From Reticulitermes lucifugus (lineage: Eukaryota > Arthropoda > Insecta > Blattodea > Rhinotermitidae), in NCBI GenBank assembly GCA_026260175.1, contig JAKCWW010000970.1, forward strand, positions 33,610 to 73,272: DNA of 39,663 nucleotides, in the 5' to 3' direction. A model generated the notes under the pieces. That model was not told where the DNA came from. It was given only the letters and a program-made list of their open reading frames with translations, and made no database searches. This document shows positions 21,370 through 32,629 of the stretch, one piece after another (the stretch's first letter is position 1; every line of letters starts with the position of its first letter). The position numbers and the translations under genes were made by a program.

Positions 21370-22478
21370 AGAACGAGAAGCGGCGAGGCTCTAAACAAAA
21401 CATTTCAAACATTCACATTCTAATGGCGGTCACATTAACTTACGTTACTTCTTTTTTTACGTATTATGTCAATAGCACAATAAAGCGGCAGTGGGAACGT
21501 ATACTCAAAGGCGCAATCAGAAAACCTTTTTTCTTGGTCATTTGGGGAAAACATGTAATGAAATACCTTTCTTCTACCCCTCCTCTTGTTCATTTGTCAA
21601 GGGGTTGCGCTAATTCCATTATGTCTGCCAATTTATTTACTTTAAAAAAATGGCAAAAGATAAGCTAAAATTCTCTCTGTTCCATATATCGTCATCAATT
21701 ACTCTGCCGTGTTCCCTTTAAGTTCTTAATTTAAAAAATCAGAAGTTTCTAAATAATTAAAGCGGTACACGACATAAAAAAGCGACTTCTTTTATAAGAG
21801 TTCATGGCCATCTTCAATAGTAGTAGCACCCGAGTTTAATAACATAAAATAAACATTTAAACATACGATGTCAGAAGTTTTTGATGCCGCAACATCGCGG
21901 ACAAAAACAATTCCAGTCGAATTGAATGCTCCATTTATAATAAAGTGTTTCAGGAATGAGTCTTTATTAAGCAAATTAATGCATAGTAATATATTAGACG
22001 AATCCCTTCAACTAGACGTCGTCTTTATGTTTTTTCACCATATCCTTTAACTAACATACGGCTAATTACTCTTTGGTATTGCTAAATTCTGAGTCTAATA
22101 TCAATAAGTTAACTCTGACGTCACTAAGGAATAACAGGTGCGTGCAATAAAATATTCCCCCTGGTGTCAGTAAGCTGCAACTACCTTCAATTTTTTATCG
22201 TAGCGGTCAGAAGACAAAACAATAGTATAAATGCGGGAGTGGTTAGTCACGAGATTCTATAGATTTATAGATTATTCAGTCTGAAACGGAATCACATAGA
22301 ACATAATATTTCTATACGGTCTGTTCGTAACTTATAAATAGGCTACAGCAGGATGCAATAAGTAGAATCATAATATATCTATTTTTTAAGTTATTCATAC
22401 CGTGCATATTCTTACAGTCAAAACATTAACCAACTTCCGCACTTAATAAAATATATTCAGAAGTATAAAACTCCTATA
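21370..22478. other. Non-coding stretch, nothing recognised
   Basis: Only short, overlapping open frames without recognisable features. Confidence 0.35.
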
Positions 22479-22479
22479 A

Positions 22480-22523
22480 AACTCCTACATGTTTCGGCAC
22501 CGAGGTGCCATAATCAGGGAGTT
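22480..22523 (-). ncRNA. Hammerhead-like motif, strong stems, one core substitution
   Basis: On the minus strand AACUCC and GGAGUU (22523-22518 and 22485-22480) form a 6-bp stem I flanking the core CUGAUUA (22517-22511). One extra U is followed by stem II GGCACC/GGUGCC with a two-base loop, then GAAA and a self-complementary stem III ACAUGU with A17 at 22486. All three helices fit. G8 is replaced by U, which should kill cleavage because G8 acts in catalysis. The word AACTCCTA is duplicated just outside (22470-22486). Confidence 0.6.
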
Positions 22524-22529
22524 ATTCTA

Positions 22530-23640
22530 ACAGAGGAGTATAAGGCCAGCACGCTTAATTAGTTAAGCGTAGTATCATCTAATGATGAATAGTCCTTCTG
22601 GATTACAAGGCTGAAGTTTAATAAAGTACAATATGTGCAATGTTAAGAAGGTAAAATACATTTTGTTTTCTGTGGTAAACATATATTTTATCACTGCAAT
22701 AAACAAGTTATTTAATAAAATACATAAAATTTGTACTTTATACAACTGATGGACAAATTTCCCGGCTAGAGTAAATAAACACTAAAATATACGTTTTGTA
22801 ACAGGAAGACTATTTCCCGGAAGAAATTACATTTCAAAGAAAAATAAAAATATGCATCAGGTGTATGCCACGCCTGTAGGCCTGCCTTCGTTTATTGTTG
22901 AATGTGGAAGGTTAAAGAGCTATTTTAAATTAGTTTGTACGTCATCAGCACATAACAATCTTGCTCTATCTAACTGTAGATGCATGAATGCGTATAACTA
23001 ATTGAAAACAGCAATTAGCATTTAATAACCATCAATCTGTTTGACAGCCGATACTTACGTATCCAATTGGACATGATTAAAATGTAATTGTTGTAGTCAC
23101 CAGGATATTCTTTGCAGAACTGACAAAAAGTAGTCCCAATCTGCAGCGATAAATTAAAGCGTGTCGCACGTTGTAACTAAGGAGAAAATATTTCATCGTT
23201 CCCTGAAAGGACTCTTTCAATTTGTGTCACTCTTCAACTCAAGTTACAATTATTGAAACCCAAAAGACTACAAGCATGCATTATGCTTAATAAAACTGTC
23301 TTGCTTGTAATTCAAACTTTTCATTTAGTGTAACAAAGGCATATTATCTCGTTATTATACGTAAATGAATGTTTTCATCTACACAATTTTTTAATTATAG
23401 TTTTCAGTTATATTTTATGTCAACGCAAAAAATCAAATAAGTTAGGTAATATTTCAGAAACAACATATAGTTTCCTTTTGCAAATCCTAAAATAGCGGGT
23501 AATTTAAAAACAAAAAAACCATTTATATGGACAGTACGTGATTTATGTTTTTGTTTTTCTGAATGCTGCCATATGAGCCGCGTAGATTTAAAACATTGAA
23601 CTTTAACCCTTGATTACCTAATGGTTATTATATACAGTAA
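22530..23640. other. AT-rich non-coding stretch
   Basis: No gene or repeat family was recognised. Confidence 0.35.
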
Positions 23641-23647
23641 ACCGAAA

Positions 23648-23725
23648 GGGTCAAATCCGCATTTTGCCAGCACAGTGTATTTATATGGGTCAAATCCGCA
23701 TTTTGCCAGCACAGTGTATTTATAT
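23648..23725. repeat. Exact tandem duplication of a 39-bp unit
   Basis: The unit starting GGGTCAAATCCGCATTTTGC occurs at 23648-23686 and again, identically, at 23687-23725. The perfect identity in otherwise decayed sequence suggests a recent event, or an assembly artefact. Confidence 0.95.
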
Positions 23726-23920
23726 GTTCCTTATGATCCTTAGAATAAAGAGTGATTCTTTCTCAACACTACATCCAACGACTGATATTTGTAATGCAAG
23801 CACAGTATGTGTTTCTTAAGTACGAACTGAAATTTTATATGTAATATTCCAGTGTGAAGTTATTTCGGATTTTACGTTATATACAAATGACGCAAATTTT
23901 AGCCTTGCAGCAGATATATA

Positions 23921-23950
23921 TGTGTGTGTGTGTGTGTCTGTGTGTGTGTC
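23921..23950. repeat. (TG)n microsatellite
   Basis: TG repeat interrupted by TC units, preceded by ATATATA. A purine-rich GGA/GAGA run follows at about 23991-24022. Confidence 0.95.
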
Positions 23951-24626
23951 TGCAGGGTGCCTTTTATACTAGTGTGTACGGTGGTGGGATGGGGAGAGAG
24001 AAGGAGGAGGAGGAGCGGAGGAACTGTTGTTAGGGAATCCGGCAATTAGAAAACTTGAATGGAAGCCAGGATTTTCCACAGTGACTATTTCAGTATGTCC
24101 ATTCCTTTCGACTCTGACACCATAATTTATTTCGTAGCAGCGTGGGACTGAAGAGATGATAGCAGGTTAGTTATATGTGGGCCGCGTGTAGTTGCCCACC
24201 GTTAGCAGTGGATAAGTATTCATTATGCCAGGGTCACGAGAAAGTTGACATCAGTGCCCCCCTCTAAACCGTCAATTTCTGACGTTTGAAATTAAGGGTG
24301 GTAAATAGAGCATATTGACGTAACGATAGTACGTTTTACATGCAGACAGAAGGGCCCCAGTTTATATACTGAAATAACCTTAGATATTCCGACTGACATT
24401 TATAATGACTTACTTCACTACTTGTGAGGAAACATCTGGAAGGTTTCTTAACCCTTTGTCTCTTATCCACAAGTTATTTTGCCCAGAAAATCCGGCTTCT
24501 TCTTCTTTGAAGATAGTGAGAACAAAACATGAACCAATTTAATGAGGTACATCTCGTTGTGTTTGTGGAACGTTAAAACCAAATCGTTTGCTATGCCTTC
24601 GACCGTAACTACTTTTATTGTAGAAA

Positions 24627-24668
24627 CACCTACATGTTTCGGTCTTTTGTGACCATCATCGGGCCTTC
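24627..24668 (-). ncRNA. Hammerhead-like motif in left fold-back arm
   Basis: On the minus strand: CCGAUGA (24662-24656; U4 replaced by C), an extra U, stem II GGUC/GACC with a six-base loop, GAAA, stem III ACAUGU, A17, then GGUG. Stem I is weak, since only the first G-C pair forms cleanly. Likely inactive. Confidence 0.45.
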
Positions 24669-24812
24669 AACACAATATTTTAAAATAAGGTAAAATGCAA
24701 TACATATATATTCACCATATGCTTTCTTTTATTTAGAAACGGCTGTATGTTTCGGTTGTATATATATATATATATGTGTTACATTTTACCTTATTTTAAA
24801 ACATTATGTTGA

Positions 24813-24852
24813 TGGCCTGATAACGACCGTAAACGACCGAAACACGTAGCTG
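24813..24852 (+). ncRNA. Hammerhead-like motif in right fold-back arm
   Basis: CTGATAA (24817-24823; G8 replaced by A) is followed by a degenerate stem II region, then GAAA and ACACGT (a mutated stem III) with A17 at 24848. Stem I GGC/GCU still pairs. It mirrors the motif at 24627-24668. Confidence 0.4.
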
Positions 24853-24978
24853 TTTCTAAATAAAAGGTGGTTATGTTCGACGGCATAGTAAACGATGTGT
24901 TTTTGAAAATCTGAACCGCTTTCCAGATGAAGTATTTCGTTAATAGCAAAGGAAGGATTAATCAGTAATTTTTCCCTA

Positions 24979-25023
24979 TACTACTACTACTACTACTAAT
25001 AATAATAATAATAATAATAATAA
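24979..25023. repeat. Compound (CTA)n(ATA)n microsatellite
   Basis: CTA/ACT units change into an AAT run of roughly nine repeats. Confidence 0.95.
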
Positions 25024-25029
25024 AACACA

Positions 25030-28000
25030 CGTAGTACTCATAACGCAATACAAAATATTACAACGCACATCCTAAAAATTAACCAGACCCACGCCATCAG
25101 GTTATTTTCAGAGAACATGATATTATAAACAACACGCTCACATAAGATACTGCAGATTACAAATTATTATTCCACCACTGTAGACATTCGTTACCATGTT
25201 AAATATTCATATTTCTGTCTCCATTCCAAGGACAGATACTGATAAAATCAGAATTCAGCAAGTCGACCGTTAAACAGACATACACACAGGACAAAATCAA
25301 AATAGACAAACAGGATGATAACAGTCATCAAGATGCAACGGCAAAAGACGGGGATGTAATATGGACTAGCCACTATGTAACATAATGAATAAGATCGGGA
25401 TTAGTTACGAAAAGAGGCGTGTAATTAACAACTGCACTAATTAAAAAATAGTTGAAGTTTTAAGTGACTAAGTATTCGTACATAACACAATATTTAAGAA
25501 ATATGAAGATGTCAAATGTTGACTAATGATCAGGCACTTGCAGTATGACTCATAATAGAGCTCTATGCCTGCCAACTTAAAAGTACTCCTTGATTTGTCT
25601 ACGCGGTTCGTTGGTGGCTTTTTCACTACTCGGTTGGTCCAGCGCTAAGTCAGTAAAATGTTATTTTCGAGAAAATCTACTCACAACAAAGTGTCCTTGC
25701 AGATTGATTAGTTAAGCCATTCACGGTATTGACAATAGTATCGTATACTTAAGACTGTTATATCTCAGGATCTTTTGAGAGTTATGTTAATTTTCCTAAA
25801 CAAAATTCTGAGGTAACGAACAACGTGTGAGCATAGCCATACGAAACACGTAGGCTAAAGAAGTTACAAATAAGTAACGTGAAAGAAACAAAGAGAGAAT
25901 ATCTTCACACCTAGTGATCCACAGGAGGTCCTGTGTCCTTTAGACAGAACATTATCTGTAGCGAGGATAATGATCTCTTGAGAACGAGTATAGTTAGCGC
26001 TGCTTCACCATGCACAATTGCTCTTAGTGGCAGTGGACATAGGAGGCACTCGTAAAAGCAGTATGCCGTCTGCTTTCATGGTGCTCACGGCCTGCCTGAT
26101 ACAGCTCCTGCTGGCTCAGCGGAAACCTAGAAATAAGAGCTAGTAGATACTGCATACACAACGCCCGCATGTAACGTTAAACATGTCTCCCCACTGAGAT
26201 GCAATGAAGCTGTAGCATCGTCTTACAAACCGACAATATTGTTTGCAGCATGTAGCGCGCAAGGAACCATTACTAACTAATGCGAAGTATGTATTATGAG
26301 GGAGTGAGAAGGCATCCGGAACTAAGAAGGGACAGAGAAGAAGGAGTTGGGAAAAGAACATCATGAGAAGCTGTACATTTTATGCTAATTATCGGTACGT
26401 CATTGAAATTATGTAGGATCACAGTTAATGCAGGAAATTATTCTAATTCGTCATAGAATTTCTTCAGTCAGGGTGTATTTAACGACGCTATGTGTAGTCT
26501 ACAGGAGATATCGTTGAACAGAATTGGACGACTACTAATGAATTGGAATATATATGGAAGAATGCAGTCTTGGCGTAATTTGAATGTCCTGTCATTTTTC
26601 GCGGGCGGGACTGAAAAAGACCATGAAAAATATTCGATCGGAATAGTGGATGCCGTGGTCGAGATTAGAACACAAGTCAAAAACCTTGCAGTTTGATCCA
26701 ACTTGCTGAGGTTAAATTAAAACTTCAGTCTTGCGACAAAAAATGAAACCGAATAAAGATTTATGAAATGGTCTGCCTTATGTAGGAAAAATGAGAAGCG
26801 ATTTACACAAACTTTTGGACAGATGAATCGTTTTTGGGATAACAACAACACTTTATATGATCGTCTGGTAAAGCAGTGTGTGATAAAAAGGTCGAAATGT
26901 CATTCACACGACTGCTCTTACTGTACACCACAAGGGAGAAATTTAATGTCAGTTACAAACTTTCGAATAATTTCGAATTTGTAGCTTGCAGGGTACGAAT
27001 GCATTAATGCCGTATGTTTTGTGCACAGAATTTAAAATGAACTCAATTAAGAAGACAGTTTCTGATGTGCAGTCCCACATGTTTGGCTCTGTCCACCACA
27101 CATAAGGATGCCAGTCAACACTTGTTACCTCATTCTTACCGTATACATTAACAAGAACTTGCAAAGGGCCTATCAGGTTTGAAATTCTACATAGAGTACT
27201 GTGTTAAGCCTTGTTATTATGCCAATAATTTCCGCAATGCTCCTCTTGTAGCGTTTCTGTCCCCAAGTCAAAGATTTTCTTACAGCTATGACAAAATATG
27301 AGATAGTATAATGAAACCATTAGTAAGACGTCACAGCTCAAGACGCATGTAAAGAAACGAGGATGTCAGGTAAATAATTTGTGTAGTAAGAACAATTAGT
27401 GGTGTTCTGCGGACAAACAAAACGTTACAGGATTTGATTAAAAGAATAAATGCCTTTTGCTTCAAATTAAGCTTTACATTCTTGTCGAGTGAAACATCTG
27501 TTATGCCATGAACAGGATATTAAATTCTTCTGTTTATTTTCCTCATAGTATGATCTATAATGTCCTACCAAAGGCCTGAAACATATAGAATTACAGAAGT
27601 GTTTGCTTCTTTCTTGGAACAGCCCTTAGGCCCTAATCCATAAAGGCTTAAGAATAAGAAGAAAAAGAAGTTTTTGGATAACCCAGTGTGTCCTTTCACA
27701 CACGATTAAGCCCAGTAGCCATTAACACTATCCGATATTTAATTGGGTTAGTTTCTTGCCATCTGTTCTAGGCACCAGATAATTAAGATCATGAAATATA
27801 ACCAGTGAATGAAGCTTAATACAGTATTCACGTTATACGCAAACTGTCAACAAAGACTGATATCTCGATTGTGTGAGCAAGACAACTTGAGCTCCAGATA
27901 AACTATATTACTCATTACGTTCGTAATTACATTTTAGTTTTTGCAGAACAATGTCGTTGATAGATTATGATTGATGAATGAGATCACTGATTAGCTGTGA

Positions 28001-28375
28001 GTTCTGATAATTAGATGGCGAGGAACTAAAGTCGATGACAAATACCGACTGAGCATGATAATCGAACATTGACAATCACCGGCCACGGCCGCAATATAAT
28101 TTAAAGTTGTGTTCCTTTCCGTAGAGCGGTGTTTTAACCAGCCGACCACTAAAAGCACTATACAATATAAATAGCATTCTGTCAGAAATCATGTACCTAA
28201 TAGTCACAGCATTGGTCTAATGAACAATCTGGCCTACCATAGACAATATTCCTCTATCAGAAGAAACACTGACCAGCTGCAACGGGTATTAGTCTACGAG
28301 AAAGCATTTATGTATTGTGAGTAGTGCATTTACTCAGTATTTGCAATAAGTTTAAACGTAATACGTGACACTACA
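25030..28375. other. Long non-coding stretch, nothing recognised
   Basis: Open frames at 26140-27164 on both strands are short, overlap one another and show no domain features. No RNA gene or repeat family was recognised. Confidence 0.35.
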
Positions 28376-28377
28376 TC

Positions 28378-28721
28378 TACCATATAATCCCGAATATGAG
28401 GCAACGTTTTCTCCCAGAAATAGCCGCACACAAATATAGGGGTTGCCTTACAACCGAGACACTATTGCAACTGATAACTCTACATAAAAATTGCATGCGT
28501 GAAGTGAAATATTCCCGTTGAAAGGATGTATTGATATATCTTCATACAGTACATTGGATTAGTTGTACTTATTATGTTTAGTTTTGTGTCTGCCTCTCTG
28601 AAACTTTATTAACGTTTCTATTAAATTTTATATTTTTTTTAGTTTTTTTTTGTAAATACCCCAACCAGAAAGAGGGATCGTCTTATATCCCGAGCCGCCT
28701 TATATTCGGGCTTATACAGTG
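28378..28721. mobile_element. MITE with CCCGAATATAAGGC-type termini, ~344 bp
   Basis: The left end (ACCATATAATCCCGAATATGAGGC in two overlapping blocks) is matched by the reverse complement of the right end (TATAAGCCCGAATATAAGGC). A second internal pair (GGTTGCCTTACA and CGTCTTATATCCCGAG) follows the same theme. Termini of this kind recur in DNA-transposon-derived repeats of many animals; the superfamily is not decided here. A TA target duplication is possible (TACC... and ...GTGTA). Confidence 0.65.
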
Positions 28722-28724
28722 TAA

Positions 28725-29460
28725 GGAATGTATTTGAAACAGCTTTTAAATGCCGCACTGCAGCGCAAAATTAACTACATTCTGAAAGCTACTTTACTGC
28801 TTGGTACACGTAAATGAAGATGCCACGTCTGCTGACGGCTTGTGTTTAAACATTACAAAGTGCAGATTTGCGTGAGATGTTGGCATACGGTAGCCCCGGG
28901 CACAAAAACTATTACAGCAAGAATACACGGAGATTATGGTGGTTATACGGCCTTTATCATACATCCCGTAATCTCATTCTGTGAAACAGGTCGTTAATCC
29001 ACCAACCTCTCCTCAGTTTATATCAGCTTACATGTATTTTTTTTCCATTAACCTCCGCATGATGAAGTTTATAAAAACAAGAGAAAGTGTCAGTATAACG
29101 GTCTGTAAAATTATCTTCAGCATCCGGTAAACAAAAAACAGTAATCTTCAATGAAGCGTATCGTCGATTTTATCCTGTTTTCTGTATAGAATACGCTTGG
29201 CGGTTTCGGAACAGTACCGCCATCAAGTGAGAAGTAGTGGAACTAAAACTGATGCCAAATAAAAAGTGACGAAAGTTATAAGGGACGGTATTCAACATTT
29301 TTACCTTCTAAAAGCTTCATTGTTCCTTCCTGAATTTCTAGCGTAAGAACTGACAAAAGGATCTTTTGATGACAGGCCATCTAAATTAAGTAAAATAATT
29401 TTCTTTCCTACCTCACAGAGAGCATATATCGTGTCATTGTAAAGACAGTTTGGTTGATTC
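28725..29460. other. Non-coding stretch, nothing recognised
   Basis: No coding or repeat feature was recognised. Confidence 0.35.
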
Positions 29461-29461
29461 A

Positions 29462-29587
29462 ACAAAATATTCTCGGGCTAGCGGCCGCGTCAGGTGGTTG
29501 TATGGCGAGTAATCTCTCTCCTCGAAACGTCGGTTTACTCGTCATAAAACCACCTGACGTCGCTGCTAGCCCGAGAATATTTTATTG
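29462..29587. repeat. Near-perfect fold-back repeat with central GAAACGTCGG
   Basis: Arm 29462-29500 (AAATATTCTCGGGCTAGC, then GTCAGGTGGTT) and arm 29549-29587 are reverse complements with only a few mismatches. An inner pair ATGGCGAGTAA (29502-29512) and TTTACTCGTCAT (29533-29544) extends the helix. The 20-base apex contains CTCGAAACGTCGG (29521-29533). In hammerhead terms the arms would be a very long stem I around GAAA-ACGU-C, but the CUGANGA side is replaced by TCTCTCTC. It is best read as a decayed or rearranged member of the hammerhead-like family. Confidence 0.75.
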
Positions 29588-29589
29588 AA

Positions 29590-31608
29590 TTTAGTCACCG
29601 TGAAAACTTTATATTATAATTCGGTTGATAATGTTCTGGGAAATAATGGCTGTTTATTGTGTATGTCACAGGAAACAGACAAAAACATTGTGGCAAAAAG
29701 AGCAGTAGTACGTACATGTATCAAGAGAGTAAAGGATTAAATAGGGAGAAAGTGACGAGGGGACTTGGTTTAATAATATGTTCTTCTCATTTAACTGTTA
29801 TGGATTAGGTCTCCGTGGCCTGTTTTGATTCATTACTTGTTCCAAAAGCACGGATCTTAGACATTTGGTATACTTATACTCGTAGTTTCTTTTAACGACA
29901 CTTTCAGTAGCTGAGATTGTATAATATCTAAGGAGAATGATGAGTTAAGAAGGATGTGTGAAGTTAGTTAGGAAACGACAAAGCTAATGGTAAAGCTTTT
30001 TAACAAGCATGCCATGAAAAATGACTGCTCTTACTCAAAGTGCTCTGTAGCGACTTAATGGAATGTGATGAGATTCAGGGCTTGGATACGGGTTAGCTAT
30101 ATTTTAATTCTTCTATGCTTTGCCAAGGTGGATGTCGTTGACATTTTAAGGTTGCTCTTCATTAGACACAGGATGTTAACAGATTATAACAATTTCATTC
30201 TCACAACCGGTTCGTACAGACAGGAGAGGCAGCAGTGCAGTCAGGGATACACACGACAGAATATGAATACGCAATGTTCCTTACTTTTATTCATTATGAG
30301 AGCCTTTCAGTGTATATGTTGAGGGGCCTGATGTCGAAGGCTTCTAGGGCAAAATTCTAATCGATCAAAACACACATGAGTAAAGACGTGAGCAGCCTAC
30401 ACTCAAAACTCCCCACATCCAAACAAGCTACGACAAGAGCACGGTGACACACATCCAGTCCGAAGTCGTGTTGATGAAGAAATTAAGTCTCTAACACAAA
30501 ATTGGCTCTTTATACGCCAGTTCACGTATATGCATTAATTCAGAAATCTAATTATTTCTATAGCTAACTAATTACACTGTCATTATAATAAATTTTATAA
30601 AATAAATTATATAACAGAAGTGCATACGCGTTTCTATCATACGAAACGTACAGAAAAAAAAGTCGATCAACAAATCTTCCTGAAAATCATTCGGTGTGTT
30701 TACTGCCCTAGAACACTATTCATTAATATTTAGATTATAATTAAATCTGGAAATTTTGCAGCAACACTAATTAGGCTTTTATGAAAGCCATAATTCATTC
30801 TTTTCTTTCTACATGATAAACCCATAGCAGCTTCTCATTACATCAAGCTTTGTACAAATATCCGCTATACCAACTGAAGCAAGTTTTATTCTTTTTGAAA
30901 CGCCGACTCCGTAATTTGAATTTATAAGGTCTTCATACGTGACTGATTACAGGATACAATTTAAAAGGAAATGTGACTTCACTAGTAACATATTTTGTTA
31001 AACCCCCACCCCCCCTTTCAACCAACTTCCCATTCCATACAAGAAACCTGCATACTTTCAATAGCCTACTAAAACTGCCTGTCAAAGACGAGTTCCAAAT
31101 TTTCAAATGACTGTCATTGGTTGTTACCGGAGTTAATAATTTCAAAGTATGGATTACATCTTAATGTAATTGTATACAATTACACCCTATAATTATTTCG
31201 TAAATACAGTTGTCTTACATCTAGAATGGAAAGTAAAACAACCCTCTGCCCTTCCCCGTTTTCTAGCTTCACAATCCTGTAATTAATTTCAGAGGAGATT
31301 GGTCTTATCTTAGTTGCTAGGAGACGAACTTCCTAACCTCTTCTTTGATTCGATTGACTGTCCTACATATAAGAAGAAGAGAAACGCCCTTAAGTGGTTC
31401 TCCTCTCTGATACACATTCAAGATTATCGGCGTTCGATTTCTGGTTGACAGTTGTAATTAAGACACTTACTCCTGTAGGCGAGTGTTGCTGTCTGTCTGC
31501 TACAAAATGGACCGTCTGACGAAGGCGCTTTCTTGCGGATTGAGAACAGTGTTGTATAATTAGGTGGCCAGGCTCTAAACCTAATCATTAATTACATACA
31601 AATTATTA
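29590..31608. other. AT-rich non-coding stretch
   Basis: Contains a C-rich run (31006-31016). An 85-codon plus frame at 30065 has a hydrophobic start but no recognisable family or splice context. Nothing else was seen. Confidence 0.35.
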
Positions 31609-31611
31609 CAG

Positions 31612-31945
31612 GTGCCGTAGCCGGAGTAGGTAGTCGGTATAGCGGTTAGCTACGGGCTGCACGGCCCCGGGCTCGAATACCGGCAGGTAAAAAAATCTTT
31701 CTTTTCTCCAAAACGTCCAGACTGGCTCTGGGCTCCACCCAGCCTCTTATTCAATGGTCACGGGGGTAAAGTAGCCGGGGATTGAAGTTAACCACTGAGC
31801 TCCACTACTCAAGTTAGGAATAAGTGGAACTATGCCCCTATTGCCACTACATGCCTTAATGGCGTGAACAGGGACAAATTTACCGTTTTTATGGGCACCA
31901 TGTAAGATGTCCTGTCGCTAGCGGCATTTACTGGAACTTAAATTT
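31612..31945 (+). mobile_element. tRNA-derived SINE, family 4
   Basis: A-box match TCGGTATAGCGG (31634-31645) and B-box match GGGCTCGAATACC (31669-31681) occur at tRNA-like spacing. The body includes CCAGACTGGCTCTGGGCTCC, ACCCAGCCTCTTATTCAATG and CTAGCGGCATTTACTGGAAC. Both promoter boxes are good, so the copy may be relatively young. Confidence 0.82.
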
Positions 31946-32202
31946 TTCTGTATTACTTTCTCGGAAAATCTATCAAATGAAAACAGACAGATTATTATTC
32001 TGGGACTTGATTCTTTGTCGATGGATGAGTAGTTTCCGATGCTTCGAAGCACGAAGTGCCTTCAGAAAGAGTCGGTTCAGAATTACGTATTAGGTTTATA
32101 AACCTGTTTGTTACATGATTATTTTCCTTTGCTCCTTCCATAAAACATTTTCATTTAAAATTCTCTGGTCAAAATACCGATTCGGTATGAAATAAAACGT
32201 CG

Positions 32203-32222
32203 ACGTTTCGGAGACAAACATT
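32203..32222 (-). repeat. Solo GAAACGTCG motif
   Basis: The minus strand reads CTCCGAAACGTCGACGTTTT. It has the GAAAC-GUC half of the hammerhead-like family, but no CUGANGA was found within a reasonable distance upstream. Possibly a remnant. Confidence 0.3.
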
Positions 32223-32474
32223 CTACAAAAAAAAATGGAGATTTATTCCGTACACACTGATATAGCTGGCCGCTCTAGAAAACGTTATGTGTACAAGTAC
32301 ACAGAATTGTGTGACTGTCAAATGTTACAATCATAACTTGAATTACCCATTTGTCACACAAAAGAAAAAAGTACAAACTTCATATTATTTATTTTAATCT
32401 TACACCTCATTATGTTTAACTAATTAAAGAATCACATTCTTGAAAAACTCTTCTTGGTCATTATGCCATACAAC

Positions 32475-32626
32475 ATCATAAGTTTATTCGGACGTTTCGG
32501 AAGGACGTGCTGCGTCCTGTATTAATTTCGAGGAGGAAATGGTTAGACACATTTCCTCTTCTAATTTAGTCACCCTGAAGATGGAGACAGCGCGCATTTC
32601 CTAAAGATCCGAGTCAACTTATAATT
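32475..32626. repeat. Fold-back repeat bearing hammerhead-like remnants
   Basis: Left part 32475-32515 (ATAAGTTTATTCGGACGTTTC...) is an imperfect reverse complement of 32585-32626 (...TAAAGATCCGAGTCAACTTATAA). The centre holds a clean hairpin GAGGAAATG (32533-32541) / CATTTCCTC (32550-32558). The right arm contains CTGAAGA (32575-32581), T, GGAGA.../...TTTCC and TAAAGATC where a functional motif would have GAAACGTC. The left arm has GAAACGUC on the minus strand (32498-32491) without a recognisable CUGANGA. Confidence 0.65.
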
Positions 32627-32629
32627 TTA

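Larger units (their letters stand above)
24575..24904. repeat. Fold-back element with ~140-bp arms
   Basis: The left arm (24575-24711) and right arm (24757-24904) are imperfect reverse complements over nearly their full length. Shared words include ATCGTTT, CTATGCC, TTTTAAAATAAGGTAAAATG and ACATATATAT. The outer parts each hold one hammerhead-like motif, facing outward. The 45-bp loop holds a third partial copy (TTTATTTAGAAACGGCTGTA, then TGTTTCGG). The inner edge of the right arm is a TA microsatellite (24757-24775). Confidence 0.85.

Noticed and set aside
31630-31685. A functional tRNA gene at 31.63 kb
   Set aside because: Good A and B boxes, but no acceptor stem closes and the sequence continues into a SINE body.
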